A stretch of 40,000 nucleotides of DNA from Mesostigma viride (GCA_009746045.1 RPFO01001384.1:1-40000); one strand, 5' to 3'. Positions 8,202 through 18,449 are shown, counted from the stretch's first letter. The notes: generated from the sequence alone by a model not told the origin. Translations and numbers: made by a program.

Positions 8202-9783
8202 GTTTCCGAACAAGTCGGCAAGATGATCGAAGTTGTCAGGCAGCTCGGGAACGCCATGAACGCCGAGGACACAGCCCAAGCCAAGGCAACGTGGGGCTCA
8301 GCGCTGGGGGATGTGCACCGGGCCTACCAGGCATATGGACCCGTCAAGAGAGGGAAGGGCGTGTCTATCCCAACTCCTCTGTACGGCAAGATCTGGGCGA
8401 TTGTGAAGCCCTTTTGGCAGAAAGGAGAGCAAGCCAAGGCGAAGGGGACGGCGCCGGCGACAAGGCAGGGGGGCTGAAGAGACGGACAAGTGGGGGCCGG
8501 ACCAGAAGAACTTCATGCAGCGCTGGCTGTTCTGGTGTGAGGACCCTTTGAAGCCCGTTGTCGACGGCAAGCCGGCGATCGCACAGGATATCGCGGCTCG
8601 GCAAGACTTCCTTGACGCGCGCCCTAAAGACAAGGCGCACGAACTGTCCATTTTCACCGCGCATCGGGAACTTGCGAGTTTCCAGTACTTCGACAGCCTG
8701 ATCCAAGCGCCGATCATGTCCTGTGAGGCCCCTCCCAGCAACCTGATAAAAATAATGGAAGTCGCCAAGAATTTGATAGAGGCGGCAAAGCAATTCGCCC
8801 ACATCAAGTTCCTGGAGAACCCCGAGCTGATGGCCGCTTGCAAACAACTAGACGGGACTTCAACCCCGTATTGGTGAGGGAGCACGTGTTTGGCGTGAAG
8901 CTGAAGGGCACCGACCTCGACGGACCACGAAGTTCATCGCCGACTGCCGCCTGACCAGAGACTTTTGGCGGGTGGTCGTCACGGCCACGAGGGCGATCAT
9001 TCTCACGCTGAGGGACCTTCCGCCGGCTAAAAGGAAAGTGGTCGACCAGAAGGACTGGAAGTTCCCGAGAGGGCTGCTCGCTTCCCACCCCCGTCATTTG
9101 TATGACGATTTGGGGGTGAAGACCAAACATCTGCTGGGTGTGCCAAAGGAGGCGGCGGCGGAGGTCGAGAAGGAGGTCGAGGAGGCGTCGGAGGAGGGCA
9201 AGGGGACTACCAAGGCCAAGAAGGGGTGGCGGGACAGGTTGGAAGCCTACAGCGATTGGAAGGGGGTGAGGATGGGATCCGACTGGATCGCATACAGGAC
9301 AATGACATGGAAGGAAAACGAAAAAAGAAAGGATCTGGTGTGACGAAGGTGGTGGACGAGTTGTGCACGGGGTCTGACAAAATTCCTCGGTCGCTGAAGG
9401 ACCAGGCGTTTGCTGTGCTGGACCTGGCAGCTGACAGCAACGAGAAGTGGAGGAACCTGCGCAAGTGGGACCCAGACTGCATTCCGGAGGAGCGCCACAT
9501 TCCCAAACCCTCCTCGCATTTGAACCCGGTCGTGTGGGATGTGGTTGACAAGATGACCAACGCCCTTTTTAGGGGACCCTGCAGAGTTCTGCTGGTGTTC
9601 GGGGAGCTAGCCCATATCCGCCGGTGGAAGCGCCTGGTCCGCCTTATCAAATATTGGCTTGTTGAAGATGGGTGGGAAGACCTCGCCTACTTTAAGGACG
9701 ACGATTCTTCGTCTGATGAGGGTGATGATTCGGAGAAGGGGGAAGAGGGGGAGGAGGAAGTGGGGGAGGCGGATGAGAATGAG

Positions 9784-9867
9784 GATGAGAAGGAGGAGGA
9801 TGAGGAGGACGAGGAGGACGAGGAGGACGAGGAGGACGAGGAGGACGAGGAGGACGAGGAGGAGGAT
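9784..9867 (+). repeat. (GAGGAC)n coding microsatellite
   Basis: GAGGAC/GAGGAG hexamers repeat about 12 times and encode an uninterrupted Glu-Glu-Asp acidic run within exon 6. The unit length is a multiple of three, so copy-number changes keep the frame. Confidence 0.9.
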
Positions 9868-10063
9868 ATTGCTGAGGGGCACCCGCCCGGGTGGGTGAGG
9901 GGCAGGCGGAGGGGGAGAAAGGGGATGGGGATGGGGAGAAGGGAGGAGGGGGAGGGGGAGAGGGACGGGGGAGGAGATGGAAGGGGAGGGAAAAAGCGCC
10001 GTCGGGATGATGGAGGCTCGCGTGATGAGACAATGGGGGGGATGAAGACAACAGGGGGGGAGG

Positions 10064-10560
10064 TAAGCGCCAGCGTGCTGGTGAAGGAGACTCGAGGCCT
10101 GTCGTTGGAAACGCCGGCGGGCGTATCTGTGATGAGGAGGGGGATCGCCAGCGGGAGGGAGGCTCGCGGCCTGTTACTGGAAACGCCGGCGGGCGTATCT
10201 GTGATGAGGAGGGGGATCGCCAGCAGGAAGGAGACTCGAGGCCTGTCGTTGGAAACGCCGGCGGGCGTATCTGTGATGAGGAGGGGGATCGCCAGCGGGA
10301 GGGAGGCTCGCGGCCTGTTACTGGAAACGCCGGCGGGCGTATCTGTGATGAGGAGGGGGATCGCCAGCAGGAAGGAGGCTCGCGGGCTGTTACTGGAAAC
10401 GCCGGCGGGCGTATCTGTGATGAGGAGGGGGATCGCCAGCAGGAAGGAGGCTCGCGGGCTGTTACTGGTAACGCCGGCGGGCGTATCTGTGATGAGGATG
10501 GGGATCGCCAGCAGGAAGCAGGCTCGCGGCCTGTTACTGGTAGAGCCGGCGGGCGTTCCC
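10064..10560 (+). repeat. 72-bp coding minisatellite (24 codons), about 7 copies
   Basis: The unit is exactly 72 bp (marker GATGAGGA at 10131, 10203, 10275, 10347, 10419 and 10491). In the frame that continues downstream it encodes a 24-residue repeat, GNAGGRICDEEGDRQ followed by (R/Q)EGGSRPVT. Each unit contains a variant of the 21-nt motif: left arm GAAACGCC or GTAACGCC, centre GGCG, right arm GGCGTATCT. Copies start at 10108, 10180, 10252, 10324, 10396 and 10468, with a decayed seventh at 10540. Confidence 0.9.
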
Positions 10561-11184
10561 GATTTACGGGAGGCGGTCGTGTCCGACAGATGGGAATGAG
10601 GCCTCGTCAGGATTCATGGGGACCGCCGGTTGAGGGGACCCCCGCCCTCGCCTCGGTTTCTTTGGTTCTGGATGACGATCCCGTACCGTCGTCAGGAAGG
10701 ACGGTTGTGATGACTTTGCCCCCCCGCTCGACGGGGATGGAGCAATGCCCGGACACGATACTGCTGAATGAGGATGACGATCCGGAGCCGTCGGCTGACA
10801 CGGATTTTGTTGCGAGCACCCCACTGCAGAAGAGGTTTTTGGAGGCTCGTAACGTGGAGGGTCCGCGGACAGTCGCAGGTGGAGGGCCGGCGTTTGCCGG
10901 ATTGATGCGCCCGACTGAGGTGGTCGATGTTGAGGCGCCGCCAGGGACATCGGCCGGATACTATACCGAATTGACCGCGGGTTTGGGTGACACCATGCGT
11001 CCACGAAGGATGCCCTTCCACGCTCCAACGGTACATTCGGCCGGTAAATTTCATTTTCAATAAACGAGTTTAATAAGTACCTTAATATATTTCTACATAA
11101 GTTTTTTTGCATCAGTCCATGGCTTCATTGATTTCTCACACGACCCTTCCGTATTCATGTTAATTGGCATCTGCTTACGTGCAG

Positions 11185-11915
11185 GGAAAGGCGAAGAAGA
11201 AACTCCAGTTCGGTTTCCCCGTGGATCCGCGTCTGGGACTGTGTCCGGAGAGGCCGGCCGTGTTGTTGGCCAGGCCGCGGTCGGCGAACCAGTTGCACAA
11301 CCGGGGGCGGGAGGGGACGAGCTCCCACCCAACGCACCAACCCACGCACCAGCCTTACCGTGCGGTCAGCCAGAAAAAACGTACGAAGACTTGATGGCAG
11401 AGGCGGCGGCTGCGCAGGGGCAGAAGGCAAAACGTCGGGGAGGGGGCAGGCGAGGGGCGGGGCAGGAGACGGAGGGTGCCGACGAACCTGCACAGCCGCA
11501 GAAGGGTGGTGGTCAGGGCAGAGATGGTGGGGGGCTGCCAGTTGCGGAAAAGGGGGCGGATTGCACAGCGGTCGACCCAATCAGGGACGTTGAGCCAGAC
11601 GTCCGGATGCGCTTTATGGATGGCGCGAAACTGGGTCGCGGAGGTTGGAGTTCGAAATGGGTAGAGGACATGTGGCTAAACTGGCAGCACAAGTACCCCA
11701 ACAAGGAAGATTTTCTGCTCTTTGGCACCCTCCTGGGCCGCGAGAAGGAGAAGGTGGTGATCAGATGGTTTGATGAAGGGTACGAACTCGGTCGGAGTGA
11801 TGAGAGCGAGAGAAGGTTTCGTTTCCCCCTGAAGTTCGCCAGCGAACATGTTACTCTCCTGAAGGAAGGCGCCAGCTGGGACAACATTCCTTCACATCGA
11901 CCTGGCAAGCGATGA
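11185..11915 (+). CDS. Unidentified protein or alternative 3' exon
   Basis: An open frame follows a good acceptor (TTACGTGCAG, ending at 11,184) and runs unbroken to TGA at 11,915, about 240 residues. The first half is Gly/Pro/Ala-rich with QPEKTYEDLMAEAAAAQ and a basic stretch. The second half looks folded: VRMRFMDGAKLGRGGWSSKW, VEDMWLNWQHKYPNKED, FLLFGTLLGREKEKVV, IRWFDEGYELGRSDE. An upstream ATG at 11,157 would make it a separate gene. The acceptor suggests instead that it is a further exon of the gene at 4654, used when the AATAAA at 11,059 is bypassed. No family is recognised. AATAAA occurs at about 12,141. Confidence 0.5.
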
Positions 11916-12930
11916 TGGGCAAGGACTTTGCACGAAGTCGCGTTTTGCACGTTTGCCCACCGCAACATTGAGAAATGCAGATGTACATAGTAGTTCGATC
12001 AGTGACCGCGACTTCTGGAAGTGGCAGTTTAGTAGCTGGGTTGACGTGTCCAATGTATATATGGTGCGGCGCGTCCAAGGGGGTCCACGCTGATTGAGCA
12101 CTTGCATGTGTTCTTTAAACATATTCGGACATGTATGAAATGAATAAATTGTTTGGACGATTGCAAATTGATTGATTGAAGAATGAGATACCATTATTAA
12201 TTGAAAAATGTAAAACCTTATTGCGAATTTGTACTTCAAACTTTCACATGCATGCCCCAAATGGTGCATTTGTGCAGGTTTAGCTTATGAGAAGTAGCAT
12301 TTATCTACAAATATTGAGAAATTTAGGGGCACTTGGGGTTGTTGGCCATGTTCATTCATGATAAAATGGACTTTTTATGCTGTAAAATCATATTCCACTA
12401 GTCCAAAACGCTGCTTTCATGACGTCAAAAGTACCAGCAATGGCCCTAGGTTGGAGCAGTAGATGTTGGGGACGCCCTCCGCTCAACCCCTCTTATTCAT
12501 ACATGGGACCTCGGATATGTAGGATTAGTAGCGTTGCCCAGGCGGACATTGTCAAAGACTACGACCCCCCAGTTGTGGGTCCTAGGAAATTTAACAAGCA
12601 TGATTGTCTCCTTGTTGATAGGCATTAATTCATCCTTGATGATAGGCATTGCTTGCGTGCAAGATTAGCTCGAGGCCCATATTTTAGACTACTAGCTGAG
12701 CTGCACGGACATACATGTAGTTATTGACGTCTTGACAGCCGTGTTCAGCCCGTCTCACGGTGCGAGACTGAACAAGTCTCGCGTGCAGACATGTGTGTAG
12801 TACTCCTACACACAGATCTCGAGTGATTTATCTAGTACCAAATCCGAAAGGCTTGCATCACTCCCCGGACAGGAGAACTTTTGCGGATGACTGTAGGTGT
12901 AAGTTGGCGATGCCATGGTAACCGGAGACG
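11916..12930. other. Non-coding stretch with hairpins
   Basis: No credible gene. It contains AATAAA near 12,141 (possible 3' end of the upstream gene). Near 12,738-12,768 there is a hairpin whose arms GTTCAG...GTCTC and GAGACTGAAC pair around ACGGTGC with a CCC bulge. At 12,791-12,813 there is a 9-bp perfect hairpin, TGTGTGTAG-TACTC-CTACACACA. Confidence 0.5.
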
Positions 12931-12987
12931 TCCGTCCTATAGTCAGCAAAATTGGTGCGAGAGGTCCCCAGTTCGATTCCGGTCGGA
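12931..12987 (+). tRNA. tRNA-like remnant or SINE head (degenerate)
   Basis: 57 nt. TCCGTCC at the left pairs with GGTCGGA at the right (6 of 7 pairs), like an acceptor stem. TAGTCAGC...ATTGG resembles a D-arm/A-box, and AGTTCGATTCC matches the B-box/T-loop consensus. The anticodon arm is largely missing and the T-stem pairs poorly. It is therefore not a functional tRNA but could be a tRNA pseudogene or the Pol III promoter region of a SINE. GGTGCGAGAGGTC resembles the corresponding part of tRNA-Asp. Confidence 0.3.
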
Positions 12988-13690
12988 TTCATTTGCAGAT
13001 CGCGTTTTCCACGTTTTCCGCGGCCCGGCACTGAACGCAAAGGTTTTCACCTTTGCGGAGTGCCTGATCAGAATTGACGTCTTGACGGATATTGACGTCT
13101 TGGGGGACTTCCACTATATCTTCTTTGGGGAATTCAGAGATCCCGGTCCCCCAACATGGACATGAGACTAATTAAAATCAATTAATCAATGTCATGAATA
13201 GAGCGCGTTCATGACGTTCAGTCATGAACAGAGCCCTAACCTTAAACACATAAGAAAACAATTATGGCGGGCCATGTGACCAATGTAAGAAGCTTAGCCC
13301 CCAAACATATTGTTGTCTCACGTAATGAATCACTTGCTGATCAACAAATCGATGGTTATCTCATAGGCACAATGTACCTCTGACCATCATTGCTGGCCCA
13401 TGCATGCATGCACCAATGGCAGCCTACATGACACATACATCGCTTATTTGCCATGTAAAAAATGCGACAAAGTGTCCATATAGGTACTCATAGATTAGCA
13501 CAAATTCCTTAGCACGATGTGGACAACTTTACTTAACGGTGAAAGCCTGTCTCGCCCTTATTGCCTTGAGGGTTCCCGGCGATAGGTCCTGTCTGTTGGT
13601 CGACATTTTTCTTTTGCAGCTGGCCATCGTCGGTAGGTATGAATGATCTCGATGCTAGCAATTACGATGATGATACCCGAGGTAGTCTAT
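12988..13690. other. Stretch without recognisable genes
   Basis: Mixed-composition sequence with several direct repeats of TTGACGTCTTG (about 13,073-13,102, and earlier at 12,725) and TCATGAATAGAG/TCATGAACAGAG (13,190-13,235). No reading frame with credible coding character, splice signals or RNA gene was seen. Confidence 0.5.
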
Positions 13691-14475
13691 ACCTAGGATC
13701 GAGAGCTTCTTCTTGTATGGCAATGCCGGCAGTTAACTATTACTCCGAATAAAGAGTTAAGAGGTTGGCCCTCGGCAGTCGGCATGGCGATCACGGAGCG
13801 ATGACGGGGCGATGACGGGGCGATGACGGGGCGTTGACGCGCGTGATGAATAGGATCTGTTTGACAGGCGGCGGCTATTGGTAATATAGATTGTTGATTA
13901 AGAGAAGAGTTTAGATGTTGGCCCGTGGGCGATGACGGTGACGGCGTCACCGTCATCGCCCTCGACGGGCGTCATGAATACGACCTTTTTGATATGCGTA
14001 ATACGACCTTTTTGATATTGGTAATATAGGTCGTTGACTACTACTCCGAATACAAATGTAAAGAGTTAAGAGGTTGGCCCTCGGCTGGCTCGGCATGGCG
14101 ATCACGGGGCGATGACGGGGCGATGACGGGGCGTTGACGCGCGTGATGAATAGGATCTGTTTGATAGGCGGCGGCTATTGGTAATATAGATTGTTGATTA
14201 AGAGAAGAGTTTAGATGTTGGCCCGTCGAAGGCGATGACGGTGACGACCGTCACCGTCATCGCCCTCGACGGGCGTGATGATAAGCCCATGTTTGATATG
14301 CGGCAGCTATTGGTAGTATAGGTCGTTGACTATCACTCCGAATAAAGAGTTAACAGGTTAAGGCCCTCGGCCGGGCGATGACGGGGCGATGACGGGGCGT
14401 TGACGCTCGTGATGAATAGGACCTGTTTGATAGGCGGCGGCTATTGCTAATATATAGGTCGGATATTTGTGTACC
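13690..14475. repeat. ~300-bp tandem repeat with perfect palindromes
   Basis: The unit AGAGAAGAGTTTAGATGTTG recurs exactly 300 bp apart (13,901 and 14,201). A third, shorter unit is offset by 266 bp. Each unit contains several GATGACGGGGC 11-mers followed by GGCGGCGGCTATTGGTAATATA. Units 1 and 2 contain long palindromes (13,928-13,962 and 14,232-14,265) built from GGCGATGACGGTGAC and its inverse, with a 4-5 base centre. Such palindromes would extrude as hairpins. No coding is seen. Confidence 0.9.
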
Positions 14476-15082
14476 ACCCCCCTCCTTCCCGCGGCAGGTA
14501 CGCAGCGACCCGCTGTTGTCCTGGCTGCAATTGTGTATCACTTGTACGGTATTTGTGTATCACTTGTACGGTATTTGTGTATCACTTGTCCTCCTTCCCA
14601 CGGCAGGTACGCAGCGACCCGCTGTTGTCCTGGCTGCAATTGTGTATCACTTGTACGGTATTTGTGTATCACTTGTCCTCCTTCCCACGGCAGGTACGCA
14701 GCGACCCGCTGTTGTCCTGGCTGCAATTGTGTATCACTTGTACGGTATTTGTGTATCACTTGTACGGTATTTGTGTATCACTTGTCCTCCTTCCCACGGC
14801 AGGTACGCAGCGACCCGCTGTTGTCCTGGCTGCAATTGTGTATCACTTGTACGGTATTTGTGTATCACTTGTACGGTATTTGTGTATCACTTGTCCTCCT
14901 TCCCACGGCAGGTACGCAGCGACCCGCTGTTGTCCTGGCTGCTGTATCACTTGTACGGTATTTGTGTATCACTTGTACGGTATTTGTGTATCACTTGTCC
15001 TCCTTCCCACGGCAGGTACGCAGCGACCCGCTGTTGTCCTGGCTGCAATTGTGTATCACTTGTACGGTATTTGTGTATCACC
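14476..15082 (+). repeat. Two-component minisatellite (65-bp block plus n x 22-bp block)
   Basis: A block containing CTTCCCACGGCAGGTACGCA and GCGACCCGCTGTTGTCCTGG occurs six times (GGCAGGTA at 14493, 14602, 14689, 14798, 14907 and 15011). Between these blocks are one or two copies of a 22-bp unit (TGTGTATCACTTGTACGGTATT). Spacings of 109, 87, 109, 109 and 104 fit 65 + 22n, the last with a small deletion. All three plus-strand frames stay open across it only because of the repeat. Confidence 0.95.
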
Positions 15083-16082
15083 ACCCATGGCCCATGCAGC
15101 CCGGCCCGGCATCGTGCCGTCGCCGACCCGACAACGTTTTCTCGAACAACACGAATTTGAATTTTAGGGACTGGAGCGGCTGGCACGCTAGCGGCACGAC
15201 CAACGGAACAAGAGAACCGAGAAACTGTGGCCGCCAGGAGGATAAAGGTTTCAAGGCGCATGCGTTTGAGGCTAGCCAGAACCGAATGCGAGGTTTTACT
15301 TTATCAAACCGATGTATATCAATGTGGCCAGAATTCTTTTCCAGTTGCGGGGTCGTGTGTCGCCAATTTGTTGTTGGGCCGGGCACTTTAATCGTGATTG
15401 CAAGAAGTCAGTTCACGACGCCGTTAGCGTGGCATTTATGTACAGCAATTCATCGTTCGGCTTCTTTATCCTATCGGCAACTCCTCACGACGTGTGAGCG
15501 TGAGTCGGTTGTCGTGTGAATGGACACTTTCTGGGAAAGTAAGTCACTAGAGGGCCAATTTCACCGATCGCAAAACATTTACCCAGTTTGGGCAGATAGA
15601 CCTGGCTAAATACGAGGGCGAGCGGAAGTAATTGTTGATGCATAGCCATCTGCTTCCTGCGCTTTGTAATTGTAATGAGTTGTTCGCAAATTGGCGTCTC
15701 TACCGGTTACTCCTCTGTGCACAGCTGGCGACCAAGAAGACTTCATTGGCAGCCGGACTGCGGATGCGCGTCGTTGGAATATTAGCAACGTTAACATGTT
15801 TGCTGCGTTTTTTGTGAAGCTTGTCTAGCCGACTGCATTTGGGAGACTTGGCAAGGTTGCCTCCAATCGTTGAAGTCACAACCTGGGTGTCAATTCACGT
15901 TTACTAGCCACGGTCATAGTAACATTCTAATGGCATTTGTCCCAGTTTCAACATTGGTTTTCACTCTGATCTGATGGAGTGAAGGGCCTAGCTCCGTGGT
16001 TTTGTGTCATTGTAGCAGTTTAGTCGCCTGCTAACGTAGTGAATCTTCCATCCCACCTCTCCCACCCCCACCCGCACTTCTC

Positions 16083-16085
<3 letters not shown>
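15083..16085. other. Stretch without recognisable genes
   Basis: Mixed-composition sequence. A frame continuing out of the minisatellite to 15,519 has no recognisable domain and is not called. AATGGACACTTTCTGGGAAAG and neighbouring text show no splice or promoter pattern I can defend. Confidence 0.5.

Positions 16086-16171
<86 letters not shown>
16086..16171. repeat. (TC)n microsatellite
   Basis: About 43 uninterrupted TC dinucleotides, flanked by CCCAC- and CCCTTCC-rich sequence. Confidence 0.98.
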
Positions 16172-16173
<2 letters not shown>

Positions 16174-16890
16174 TCCCACCACCCGCTCTCTTGTCCCTCC
16201 CCCACCCCTCCTCTCTCTTTCCCTTTTCCTTGGCTGTTGAGAAGGACTGGGGTGAAAACTCCAGACCGTTGGTGGCTGCCTTCAAGCAGGAAGTTTCAAG
16301 GATCAACAAGTTTTTGTGAGCTGTCTGATATGGTCACTGCTGCGACAAAGGTGAGTTATCTTGTTTTTCATGCAATTTTTTTGCTGTAGCTAGGTAAGCC
16401 GGCCATTTTGTACTCCCCTTTCTTTTGCTCTCACGATTTATTCTTGTTGTGGTTTATATGGTCCCGTTAAGTGGCATGCATTATCATTATCCACATTAGT
16501 GTGAGAAACCATCCGCAGTGTTGTAGCTTGCATCTATAACAACAGTTTTTGCTGCCGCCGCCACTGCTATTACCAACATTAAGTCATTCTTGCTTTCTAA
16601 GCACTCTTTTTCCTCTTAGGCTGTTGGTTGGGATACCAGCCACCCTTGCACGCATAAATTCAAGCACCGGGTGCATGTGAAAACACAACCAAGGCAAGAA
16701 TGTCCCCCTCTCGCAATATCCCACCCACGCAACGCACCCAATGCAGCAAGAATGGGACCACCTTGTTGCCATGAGCTCTAGCACCGTTGCCACCCCTAGC
16801 TTTCTACTGTTCCCGTCCATCCTTATTTACACTGGCTGCTTTGCTTGCATTTCTGGCTCAGTGCCAGTTTGCACTTGCTAGCTTGCTAAG
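16172..16890. other. Possible 5' exon and intron; otherwise unassigned
   Basis: Downstream of the (TC)n tract, an ATG at 16,330 opens MVTAATK, directly followed by a good donor (AAG|GTGAGT). A pyrimidine-rich leader before it would suit the 5' exon of a plus-strand gene. No matching downstream exon could be identified, so this stays a suggestion. Confidence 0.2.
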
Positions 16891-16896
16891 ACAATA

Positions 16897-17300
16897 ATGC
16901 AGCTTGCAAACGGCAAGGGCAAGCACCCGGGTAAGAGCAAAGGCAACCGCACGAGCAAAGGAAAGGGAAACTGGAAGAGCAAGCACAAGGCCAAGGAAAG
17001 GACAAAGGCACTTGTGCTTGCCAAAAGGGCAGGCTCAAGGGAAATGACAAGGGCAAGGGCAGGGGCAGGCACAAGGGAAGCGGATAAGGGCAAGGGCAGG
17101 CGCAAGGGAAAGAGATTAGGACAAGTCAAGCACGAGGGAACGGACAAGGGCAAGGGCAGGCACAAGGGAAAAGATGAAGACAAGGGCAGGCACTAGGGAA
17201 AGGATGAGGGCAACGGCAAACACTGGGGATCAAAGGATAGGGGCAAGGGCAGATGCTAGGGTAACAGTTAGGGCAAAGGCAGGCACAAGAGAAGAATAAG
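16897..17300. repeat. Degenerate GGCAAGGGCAGGCACAAGG repeat
   Basis: Purine-rich minisatellite in which GGGCAAGGGCAGG and CACAAGGGAAA recur irregularly. The Lys/Gly-rich plus-strand frame (99 residues from an ATG at 16,897) and the Pro/Leu/Cys-rich minus-strand frames are products of the repeat. They lack independent evidence of coding. Confidence 0.85.
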
Positions 17301-17528
17301 GGGCCGTGAAGTATAAGTGGAAATGCGGGTGGCGACATGGGGTTCGATCGGGCCTGCTGATGCAAATGCAGATTTCAACTGCAGTGACAAACACAAGCGT
17401 AGTCATAGGCAACGACAAATTCCTTGCATGCGTGCCTTGCTCTTCACCGGCTGGCTCGTTTGCTAGTTGTCTAACAGTTTCTACCGATAAACATCACTTG
17501 CCATTGTTAGGTCTGCCTTGCTGCCGTG

Positions 17529-17765
17529 CTAGTGGGTAGCTGGGTGATCGTGCTTGTTCCTTGTCAAGGGAGGGATGCATGTGGAGTAGGTGGGTGGGTG
17601 TGCTTGTTCCTTGCCAAGGAAGGGATGCACAAAGGTTAGATAGGTGCACGTGCTTGTTTCTTGTCAAGGGAGGGACGCACAAAGGGTAGGTGGGGGCACA
17701 TGGTTGTGCCTCGTCAAGGGCGGGATGCACGAAGGGTAGGTGGGGGCATGTGGTTGGTCCTTGTC
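17529..17765 (+). repeat. 50-bp tandem repeat, about 4.7 copies
   Basis: The TTGTCAAGGGAGGGATGCA core recurs at 17,561, 17,611, 17,661, 17,711 and (partly) 17,761, exactly 50 bp apart. Each core is followed by GTAGGTGGGTG-like sequence and TGCTTGTTCC. Confidence 0.95.
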
Positions 17766-17807
17766 TTTTCACCGCCCAAGCGATGGCGATGTAGCATGCA
17801 TTATACA

Positions 17808-17813
17808 TTTATT
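17808..17813 (-). terminator. AATAAA polyadenylation signal
   Basis: AATAAA on the minus strand, seven bases after the TAA of the Cys-rich exon. It supports that strand assignment. Confidence 0.4.
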
Positions 17814-17819
17814 CGTGCA

Positions 17820-18085
17820 TTAAAAATCACTTTCCTTACAAGCGGCCTTAGCCGACTCCATCTGCCGTTGCCATTTCTCCGTATTGCATTGTCCGGACAC
17901 GGTTTTTGTGTCGCAGGTCTTCCCCCGTAAAGGCACAAGCTGCCTGCGCGCGGAATTATGTGCAGACACCTCGGTTTCCAACACGACGGCTTCCCGCACA
18001 TATCGAGCTCTGGATGTACAACATCTTCCCCCGGCGCACTTGCTCCCGGATGGAGCTTCTGTGCGGTGCCGACATCCCCGGAGCT
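17820..18085 (-). CDS. Probable last exon of a Cys-rich protein
   Basis: On the minus strand an acceptor (GGTGCGCAG, near 18,086-18,094) is followed by DSSGDVGTAQKLHPGAS, then CGKPSCWKPRCLHIIP and AGSLCLYGG. At a run of five G (17,922-17,926) the frame must slip by one base to continue KTCDTKTVSGQCNTEKW and RQMESAKAACKESDF to TAA at 17,820. AATAAA lies seven bases past the stop. Cys spacing (C-x4-C-x3-C and others) suggests a disulphide-rich, perhaps secreted, protein. The family is not recognised. An upstream exon should lie at higher coordinates but was not found. The shift could be a homopolymer error. Confidence 0.35.
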
Positions 18086-18449
18086 GTCCTGCGCACCGCA
18101 TGGAAACAGTATTTCAAGCCACGAAGAGAAGCCACGAATTTGATATTGACTTGATATTGTCGTCAGAAGACTTGATATGCTATTTTCTGTGAAGGCGTTG
18201 GATTTTTGTGCATGACATGTAATCCTGCATTTAATAATGAAATTTTTTATGAAATAGGAACTCGTCTTGCATGAGCCTTGCTGCAAATGCCATTCATTTT
18301 TTTTCCCCCGGGTAAATGGGTGTTAGGGGTTAGGTTGACCGAAATGATAAGTGAAATCAAAGTGAAATTCTGATAAGTGACATGCGTACTGCAATTCAGA
18401 ACGACATAGCGACATGATTGTAGTACCGGTAGTGTACGCGAGAAGCATA

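Larger units (their letters stand above)
4654..11063 (+). pseudogene. Seven-exon gene broken by many frameshifts, unknown family
   Basis: A plus-strand gene running from the ATG after TTGCAG (4651-4653) to a TAA whose last bases overlap AATAAA (11,059-11,064). I place exons at 4654-5318, 5440-5495, 5623-5703, 5828-6332, 6774-7946 and 8202-11,063, with a possible 3' extension at 11,185-11,915. All five introns are GT-AG with good donors (GTAAGT, GTACAT, GTAAGT, GTAAGT, GTAAGC). The reading frame must change about a dozen times, for example near 4750, 5000, 5250, 5920, 6850, 7335, 7392, 7740, 7865, 8468, 8880, 9340 and 10,035. Several shifts fall in runs of five to seven G. The predicted protein is large and highly charged, and I do not recognise the family. 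The individual exons are described separately. Confidence 0.6.
8202..11063 (+). pseudogene. Exon 6: long exon with acidic tract and 24-residue repeats
   Basis: It begins VSEQVGKMIEVVRQLG. A shift at 8468-8473 (six G) leads to a region with DQKNFMQRWLFWCEDPLKP and YFDSLIQAPIMSCEAPP. After further shifts near 8880 and 9340 the best conserved-looking stretch follows (WRNLRKWDPDCIPEERHIP, then ALFRGPCRVLLVFGELAHI and WEDLAYFKDDDSS). This runs into a long Glu/Asp tract (about 9740-9870) and a basic stretch. A shift at the seven-G run 10,035-10,041 opens the 24-residue repeats, and the exon continues through RPTEVVDVEAPP to the TAA at 11,061. AATAAA overlaps the stop. Acidic, basic and repeat blocks suggest a nuclear or scaffold protein; that is inference. 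Confidence 0.5.

Noticed and set aside
12931-12987. Functional tRNA gene
   Set aside because: Too short, no anticodon arm and a poor T-stem; kept only as a degenerate tRNA-like sequence.
14444-15519. Long plus-strand frames (232-350 residues) with repeating VYHLYGICVSL-type text
   Set aside because: All three frames stay open because of the minisatellite; the protein text changes with frame and has no domain.
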